From Calditrichia bacterium (lineage in GTDB: Bacteria > Calditrichota > Calditrichia > RBG-13-44-9), in contig JALXCH010000585.1 in the NCBI GenBank assembly GCA_026991005.1, positions 1-11,229 of the forward strand: a DNA stretch of 11,229 bases, written 5' to 3'. The notes under the pieces were generated by a model. It ran no database searches. It saw nothing but the letters and a program-made list of their open reading frames with translations, and was not told the origin of the DNA. Shown one piece after another: positions 6,818 through 11,229 of the stretch; the first letter of the stretch is position 1, and each line of letters opens with the position of its first letter. The translations under genes were made by a program, and so were the position numbers.

Positions 6818-6857
6818 CTTCGAAGACATGCTATACAAGAATGCTGCTTCGCAGCAT
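6818..6857. repeat. REP-like hairpin with TTC loop
   Basis: CTTCGAAG (6818-6825) is palindromic, and ATGCTGC-TTC-GCAGCAT (6841-6857) is a perfect 7-bp stem with the same TTC loop as the hairpins at 6315-6399. The sequence CTATACAAG before it resembles CTATCCTTG at the corresponding place of copy 2. Confidence 0.55.
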
Positions 6858-6882
6858 AACGCCTCAGGAGAAGCGAAGAATG

Positions 6883-6944
6883 AAATTACAAATTCCAATC
6901 TACAAATCCCAAACTTCAAATCCTAATTTTCAAAAAATCTAACA
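6883..6944. repeat. A-rich repeat block, copy 4
   Basis: AAATTACAAATTCCAATC, then TACAAATCCCAAACTTCAAA and AATTTTCAAAAAATCTAAC. Same word composition as copies 1 and 3, again placed shortly before ATTCGTG units. Confidence 0.6.
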
Positions 6945-6990
6945 GGTTCTTTTCAAACTCAACCTAATTATACTGTTTTTTTCATCCGTG

Positions 6991-7096
6991 CCCATTCGTG
7001 TGATTCGTGGGCAAGTAATTCTTGGTTAAATGCCCATTTGTGTGATTCGTGGGCAAATAATTCCAGGATAAGTGCTTATTCGTGTAATTCGTGGTT
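6991..7096 (+). repeat. 42-base repeat array B (2.5 units)
   Basis: Two full 42-base units (6991-7032 and 7033-7074) and a partial third (7075-7096) lie head to tail. The cores are ATTCGTGTGATTCGTGG, ATTTGTGTGATTCGTGG and ATTCGTGTAATTCGTGG. There are no unique spacers of constant size between identical repeats, so this is a degenerate tandem array and not CRISPR. It ends 22 bases from the stop codon of the kinase gene. Confidence 0.75.
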
Positions 7097-7118
7097 TATT
7101 CTCCATCATTCACCGAAT

Positions 7119-9299
7119 CTATTCCAGCGTATGGATGCGAATGTTATCGAAATACATCTGGCTCCCGGAGCGAATTACCACCAGACCGGGATAAGCATAG
7201 CCCTGAATTCTCTTATCAGTCAAAGAAGTTACTTCCCGGTTGTTCCAGAAACAGCTTACGCGGTTTACAAAACGCGCCAGCTCCATCGTTCCCGTTCGGG
7301 AGAAATTGTTTAATGTGTCGCTCATCTTCCGTGTCCAGCGCTCTCCATCAAATAAACCAACAAAATAACTCCCGTTCTTCAAATCCACCATAAAGGTAAA
7401 ATAGGCACCGCTTTCCAGCTCCAGATACACCCCACCCACAGCATTCTCCGCTGCGGGGAGCCGCTCCAGATCCACACTCATCACCAGATTTCGCAGGGGT
7501 TCTTCTACGGGAATTTGCACACTAAAAGCACTTCCCGAATGGGAATATTTCGCTAGCAACAACTTTCCTTCGGTTATCTGCGCTTTGTCCCGGGGAGCAG
7601 GAACCGTCCAGAACCAGGAATAGGCGCTCTTCCCGGAAAAATCTTCCTCAAACATCAACCTCCCGGGCACCCATTTAAGGCGGCTTAACACATCCTGTAA
7701 ACTATGCGAAAAATAGGCCGGATAGCGGTGGAGGCGGTTGGGGTTGTAATTGACAAACAGAGTCACCCCGTCTCCGTTCTTTTTAACTGTTCCAGCAGAA
7801 GGTACAATCTTCTGCACCGTTCCATCCGCCCGGTTGTTGTGAACCACCTTTTTTACCCTTCGCACCCGCAATCCCAGGTTTTCCAGCTTATCCAGAGCCT
7901 GGGAGAGAGACAAACTGACCACCTTGGGGACAATCACCTCTTGTGGTCCCTTACTCACCCACATTTTCACCGGCGTTTCGGCATGCAGGCGGTTGCCCGG
8001 CGCAGGTTCCACTTTAAACACCGTACCGGCAGGTGCATGAAGGTGGTAATCGAATTTCTTTTCGGCGATGAATCCCCGTCGCTTCAGCATCCTTTCTGCC
8101 ACCAGCCACTTCTTCCCCGTAACATCGGGAACAACCGGATTTTTCCAGTACAAAAAATAACCGGCTGCTGCTCCCGATAGCAGAAGAACCAGCAGCACCA
8201 GCGTAACCAGCACCCCAAAACGGCTCTCTTTCTTTTCGTGAACATGCACCGTTCTGGAAAGTTGCTTTTTCTTCTGCTTCGTTTCTGGTGTGGGTTTGGG
8301 CGCCGGTTTCGGCGGTTCTTTCGGTTCAGCACTGGCTTTCGGTTCAGGGGGTACTTCTGGCGCAAGGTCGGGGGTTTTCATTTCCTCCTTTGGGGAAGAG
8401 GCGGGGGATTCTTTCTTTTCTCTGGAAGAAGGTGGCGGAGCCGAAGGAGCAGCTGCTTCCCCGCTGCTTAATCCTTCCCGAATGGCCGCCATCATCTCTT
8501 CGCCGGACTGAAAGCGGTCTTCGGGTTGCTTGGCCGTGGCTTTGAAAATAATATCCACCAGCCAATCGGGAATATCGCTACGTAACTCCCGGGGCGGCAC
8601 AATCTCCTCTTTCAAAATGACCTCCATCATGGAAAATTCGCTGGAAGTCGCCCGATAGGGAAGCCTCCCCGTGAGCATCTGGTACAGGGTAATGCCCAGG
8701 CTGTAAATGTCGGTGCGATGATCGACTTTGTTGGAGCTGACAATCTGTTCCGGACTCATGTAATAAATAGTCCCCAGCCGGGCACCGGTGCTGGTATGGG
8801 AACTCTCTTCCAGCGCCTTGGCAATGCCAAAATCCCCGATTTTTGCCACGCTGGTTTCGGTAAGACTGCCCTGATAGTTGGCAATCAGAATATTGTGCGG
8901 CTTGATGTCCCGATGAATAACGTTCTGGCGATGAGCATGGTTAATCCCCGCCAGAATTTGAATAAACAGCGAAAGGGCAATCTCCACCGGTAACCCGGAA
9001 TTTCGCTCCTTCAGAATCCGTGCCAGAGAGGGCCCGTTTACATATTCCAGCAAAATGTAGTAATAACCATCCTCGTAATTCACATCAAAACAGCGCACGA
9101 TGTTGGGATGGTTTAAATTAATCTGCAGGCGCGCTTCGCGAATAAACCGCTTGCACACCGTATCGTTATCGGAATACTGCTGGTGCAGCACCTTCATGGC
9201 GAAATACTGGTCCATCAGCATATCCCGCACCAGATACACCGTGGCCATACCTCCCACTCCAATTTTCCGAATCAACTGATATTTCCCGATGCTTTTCAT
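7119..9299 (-). CDS. Transmembrane PASTA-domain Ser/Thr protein kinase with extra C-terminal beta domain
   Basis: A 726-residue Hanks-type kinase (PknB/PrkC-like). The kinase domain (about 7-275) has all key parts: glycine loop GVGGMATV (14-21), lysine K36, helix-C glutamate E55, HRDIKPHN (129-136, D131 catalytic), DFG (156-158) and SPE (182-184). The activation loop carries Ser/Thr residues (SSHTST) suited to autophosphorylation. A Pro/Lys/Glu-rich linker (280-345) leads to one membrane helix (361-385). Outside follow two PASTA domains (about 388-451 and 454-519), which in this family bind peptidoglycan or muropeptides. The last 180 residues are a beta-rich domain with EEDFSG and W-x-W near its start and NGSYFVGLFDGERW, resembling LamG/DUF1080-like jelly-roll folds; this is not standard for PknB. 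The start ATG has AGGGG 4 bases upstream. It is third in an operon, 89 bases after the FHA gene. No hairpin terminator follows its TAG stop; repeats begin 22 bases on. Confidence 0.95.
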   Translation of the reverse strand: MKSIGKYQLIRKIGVGGMATVYLVRDMLMDQYFAMKVLHQQYSDNDTVCKRFIREARLQINLNHPNIVRCFDVNYEDGYYYILLEYVNGPSLARILKERNSGLPVEIALSLFIQILAGINHAHRQNVIHRDIKPHNILIANYQGSLTETSVAKIGDFGIAKALEESSHTSTGARLGTIYYMSPEQIVSSNKVDHRTDIYSLGITLYQMLTGRLPYRATSSEFSMMEVILKEEIVPPRELRSDIPDWLVDIIFKATAKQPEDRFQSGEEMMAAIREGLSSGEAAAPSAPPPSSREKKESPASSPKEEMKTPDLAPEVPPEPKASAEPKEPPKPAPKPTPETKQKKKQLSRTVHVHEKKESRFGVLVTLVLLVLLLSGAAAGYFLYWKNPVVPDVTGKKWLVAERMLKRRGFIAEKKFDYHLHAPAGTVFKVEPAPGNRLHAETPVKMWVSKGPQEVIVPKVVSLSLSQALDKLENLGLRVRRVKKVVHNNRADGTVQKIVPSAGTVKKNGDGVTLFVNYNPNRLHRYPAYFSHSLQDVLSRLKWVPGRLMFEEDFSGKSAYSWFWTVPAPRDKAQITEGKLLLAKYSHSGSAFSVQIPVEEPLRNLVMSVDLERLPAAENAVGGVYLELESGAYFTFMVDLKNGSYFVGLFDGERWTRKMSDTLNNFSRTGTMELARFVNRVSCFWNNREVTSLTDKRIQGYAYPGLVVIRSGSQMYFDNIRIHTLE

Positions 9300-9388
9300 T
9301 GTTCCCCTCTACTTCTTCTCGTTTTGCTTCCCGAAATTTTCCCTGAGCCGGCTTAAACCAGTGCTTCTTTTCCCTCCGGAGCGCCCCT

Positions 9389-10084
9389 TCAGGAGCGGTG
9401 CCGGGAGGTTAGAAGATTCACGATTTTTCGAAAGAGAATCCCCCGCGATTCAGCAGAGCGGGACTCTTCCCCATCGCTCTCGGAGAAGAGATGAAAGCGA
9501 AAGCCGCGGTGGTACACCGTGACTTCGTCGCCATCCCGCAGGGGTTCTTTGTGGAAGTTCTTTCCGTTCAATAAAATCCCGTCCCGATCGAACATGTTGT
9601 GGATGGTAAACTGCCCCTGTTCCAGCCGAATTTTCAGAAGGTTGCCAGAGGCGTAAGGATCCGGGGTACCCACCACCTTTTTTCTGCGCTCATCCCATCC
9701 CAGATAAAACGGCACGGTCACCACTTCAATTTTTTCCCCCTCCGGCCCCTCCCGAAAGAAAGGAATAAAAGGTTGGGCAGCTACAGCGCTTTCCTCTTTC
9801 TCTCGCCGTAATTGCAGCGTAAAGGGCCCTATTTTCAAACGATCTTTTTCGGTGAATTCCGCTTCCTGCACCCGCCGTCCGTTCAGCCAGGTGCCGTTTC
9901 GGCTGTTTAAATCCCGGACGAAGAGCGCACCCTGCTGAATTTCCAGCCGGGCGTGGCGCCGGGACACGGAAAGGTGCGGAAGCACGATATCGCAGGATTT
10001 GTCCCGTCCCACCACCTGCGCTCCCTCCTCCAGTGTCACTTTTTTCTGAAACGCTTCACCGGTAATTTCCAGTAACCAGCGCAT
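9389..10084 (-). CDS. FHA-domain protein with a second, degenerate FHA-like domain
   Basis: A 231-residue soluble protein. Residues 4-92 form a complete FHA domain with the phosphothreonine-binding residues G26-R27, S41-R42-R43-H44, and N63-G64 with N68-G69. FHA domains bind phosphothreonine peptides, so a natural partner is the autophosphorylated kinase encoded next in the operon (inference). Residues about 117-205 look like a second FHA fold (FTIHNMFDRDGILLNGK, then LRDGDEVTVYHRGFRFHLF), but the GR and SRRH residues are missing; it probably keeps the fold without binding phosphothreonine. A basic tail ends the protein. No membrane segment is seen. The ATG lies 3 bases after the phosphatase stop codon, and its ribosome binding site (GGGGGA, 10099-10094) is inside the phosphatase gene, which indicates coupled translation. 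Confidence 0.92.
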   Translation of the reverse strand: MRWLLEITGEAFQKKVTLEEGAQVVGRDKSCDIVLPHLSVSRRHARLEIQQGALFVRDLNSRNGTWLNGRRVQEAEFTEKDRLKIGPFTLQLRREKEESAVAAQPFIPFFREGPEGEKIEVVTVPFYLGWDERRKKVVGTPDPYASGNLLKIRLEQGQFTIHNMFDRDGILLNGKNFHKEPLRDGDEVTVYHRGFRFHLFSESDGEESRSAESRGILFRKIVNLLTSRHRS

Positions 10085-10087
10085 GAA

Positions 10088-11229
10088 TCATTTTCCCCCA
10101 TCTTCTGTGAAAGGTGTTTGGTCTTCCGGATTCATCACCGAATCCGATGCTTCCTTTTCCAGCGGCATTTCCCCGATGACCAGGATCAGGGAATCCCGGG
10201 GCGTGAGCAACCGGCGGTTGGCCGGGAAGGTAGCATACACCATGCTACGGGCGGGCAATTGGCAGGTACAGGGAGATGCGGGCAGAAAGCGAAATATCAG
10301 GCTGTCCTTCCGCAGGGTATCCGGTGCAAATCCCAGTTGTGCCAGCGAATCCACTGCCCGCAGCACCGTTCGCCCCTCAAGATTGGGCATGGATGGTAAA
10401 CCCAGGGAAACCACTACCTGCCATCCGGAATCGGTAGCAAGGCAGGTAATGCAGGAATCTCCGGGAACGACATAGCTGAAGCTAAAAAGAGTGTCCCTCA
10501 CCCAGCTTGCCGGAACCGTAAACGGACTGCGGGGGGTGAACAGGAACGTAGTGGCATTGAAGGGTTCGTCCCTTTCGGAAGCCGTCCGGGGAGGGGACGA
10601 AGCCGCAAGAGTGACCTGCTGCTCCACCGGAGTCGGCATCTGGCGGGAGAATTGATGAATCTGGTAGCCCAGCAGGAATCCCACGATAAACATCAGCAGC
10701 AGGGTAAGGGAGAATCGCGCCAGATTGGGGCGTTTGCGCCGTGCCGTTTGCCGGGGGGTAGCGGCAGGGCGTACCGCCTCCGGCACTTTGAGCAACTGCA
10801 CGGTAATATTGTCCCGCCCGCCCCGGCGGTTTGCTTCCCGGATAAGGGCTTCAGCTGCCGCCTCAGGTTCCTTCTCCCGGAAAAGAATCTCCCCAATCTG
10901 CACCTCGGGCACCATATCGGTTAATCCATCGGAACATAGGAGAAACAAATCCCCCGGCTGCAACGGAATGGGTTCCGGGGCAATTTCCGGTTCGGAGTTC
11001 AACACACCGATGCAGCGGGTAATTTTATTACGCTCGGGATGGGTGTGCGCTTCTTCCGGGTCAATCAGTCCCCGCTGGACGAGCTCTGCCACATAGGAAT
11101 GATCCCGGGTGAGCAACTGCAATTTTCCCCCGCGGTACAAATACAATCGGCTGTCCCCCACGTGGGCATGGTACGCTTTTTCTCCATCGTGGAGGAGCAT
11201 GACCGCCGTGGTGCCCATTCCCGCCAGTT
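10088..11229 (-). CDS. PP2C-type Ser/Thr phosphatase with membrane helix and PASTA-like extracytoplasmic tail (N-terminus outside window)
   Basis: The frame enters from the right edge and reads LAGMGTTAV, the usual PP2C motif, so the gene begins beyond the window and the ATG at 11218 is internal. Counting that Met as 1, metal-binding and structural motifs are VGDSR (20-24, D22), LTRDHS (36-41), CSDGLTD (95-101, D97) and GGRDNITV (133-140, D136). The first aspartates of the N-terminal motif are not in the window. After RRKRP comes a membrane helix (169-187). The outer tail of about 190 residues contains a half (235-273) and a fuller (277-349) PASTA-like unit (MPNLEGRTVLRAVDSLAQLGF), plus CxxC and CxC cysteine pairs. 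It should remove phosphates placed by the kinase two genes downstream. PP2C partners of PASTA kinases (PstP, PrpC/Stp) usually lack PASTA units. The phosphatase call is firm; the PASTA reading is moderate. Confidence 0.92.
   Translation of the reverse strand, partial: LAGMGTTAVMLLHDGEKAYHAHVGDSRLYLYRGGKLQLLTRDHSYVAELVQRGLIDPEEAHTHPERNKITRCIGVLNSEPEIAPEPIPLQPGDLFLLCSDGLTDMVPEVQIGEILFREKEPEAAAEALIREANRRGGRDNITVQLLKVPEAVRPAATPRQTARRKRPNLARFSLTLLLMFIVGFLLGYQIHQFSRQMPTPVEQQVTLAASSPPRTASERDEPFNATTFLFTPRSPFTVPASWVRDTLFSFSYVVPGDSCITCLATDSGWQVVVSLGLPSMPNLEGRTVLRAVDSLAQLGFAPDTLRKDSLIFRFLPASPCTCQLPARSMVYATFPANRRLLTPRDSLILVIGEMPLEKEASDSVMNPEDQTPFTEDGGK

Larger units (their letters stand above)
5297..7118. 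other. Gene-free repeat island between the kinase operon and the surface-protein gene
   Basis: More than 1.8 kb without a credible gene. Open frames here (for example 5990-6235 and 6287-6577 on the plus strand) run across repeats, have no proper ribosome binding site and encode low-complexity peptides. About 5297-5565 shows nothing identifiable except a loose inverted repeat (AATCCTGCC 5494-5502 with GGCGGGATT 5531-5539). From about 5566 to 7096 the region is a mosaic of dispersed repeats, listed one by one. No transposase is present, so any mobility would have to be supplied from elsewhere. Confidence 0.8.

Noticed and set aside
6645..7096. CRISPR array
   Set aside because: Repeats are degenerate and joined in 42-base units in which the intervening part is also repeated; there are no unique spacers and no cas genes.
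7038..7393. Plus-strand open frames over the kinase gene end
   Set aside because: They start in the 42-base repeat array and continue antisense to the kinase C-terminal domain, which is supported by domain structure in the other strand.
8238..8545. Several overlapping open frames rich in Gly, Arg and Phe
   Set aside because: These are antisense or frame-shifted readings of the Pro/Lys/Glu-rich linker of the kinase.
11179..11218. ATG at 11218 as the true start of the phosphatase
   Set aside because: The frame continues to the right edge as LAG before the Met, completing the conserved G-M-G-T-T motif that is internal in PP2C enzymes, and the N-terminal metal-binding aspartates are missing.
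7119..11229. Type VI secretion regulatory module (PpkA/PppA/Fha)
   Set aside because: The same enzyme types occur there, but no T6SS structural gene is visible, and PASTA domains on the kinase point to the PknB/PrkC cell-wall type.

Overview
The window looks like a chromosomal segment from a bacterium of the Fibrobacterota-Chlorobiota-Bacteroidota (FCB) assemblage, most likely a Calditrichota/KSB1- or Ignavibacteria-like lineage. The main reason is the large secreted protein at 2111-5242. It ends in a type IX secretion (Por) C-terminal sorting domain with the NYPNPFNP...TIRY signature typical of those groups. The lineage is an inference from one protein and the style of the repeats. No rRNA or tRNA is present to confirm it.

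Left part (1-2053), plus strand: the tail of a DUF2442-family protein (1-84), about 735 bases with no convincing gene, an unrecognised 271-residue cytoplasmic protein (821-1636, TTG start), and a further gene-poor stretch. A strong two-way hairpin terminator (2054-2103) separates these plus-strand genes from everything to the right, which is on the minus strand.

Centre (2111-5300), minus strand: a 1043-residue exported multidomain surface protein. It has its own strong ribosome binding site and a sigma70-like promoter whose -10 element sits inside a 14-base palindrome.

Repeat island (about 5300-7118): roughly 1.8 kb with no credible gene, built from several dispersed repeat families. Three kinds of block recur in the same order and orientation: an A-rich CAAAT-type block, a block around ATTCGTGTGATTCGTGG, then REP-like hairpins. 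The series is seen four times, and the last copy stops about 20 bases from the end of the kinase gene.

Right part (7119-11229), minus strand: a compact operon, transcribed as PP2C-type Ser/Thr phosphatase (its start lies beyond the window), FHA-domain protein, then transmembrane PASTA Ser/Thr kinase. This is a complete write-read-erase set for protein phosphorylation. The kinase carries two extracytoplasmic PASTA domains and an additional C-terminal beta-sandwich-like domain. The phosphatase has a transmembrane segment and an extracytoplasmic tail that also looks PASTA-like. Kinase and phosphatase may therefore both read the cell envelope. This operon and the composite repeat island are the most interesting things in the window.
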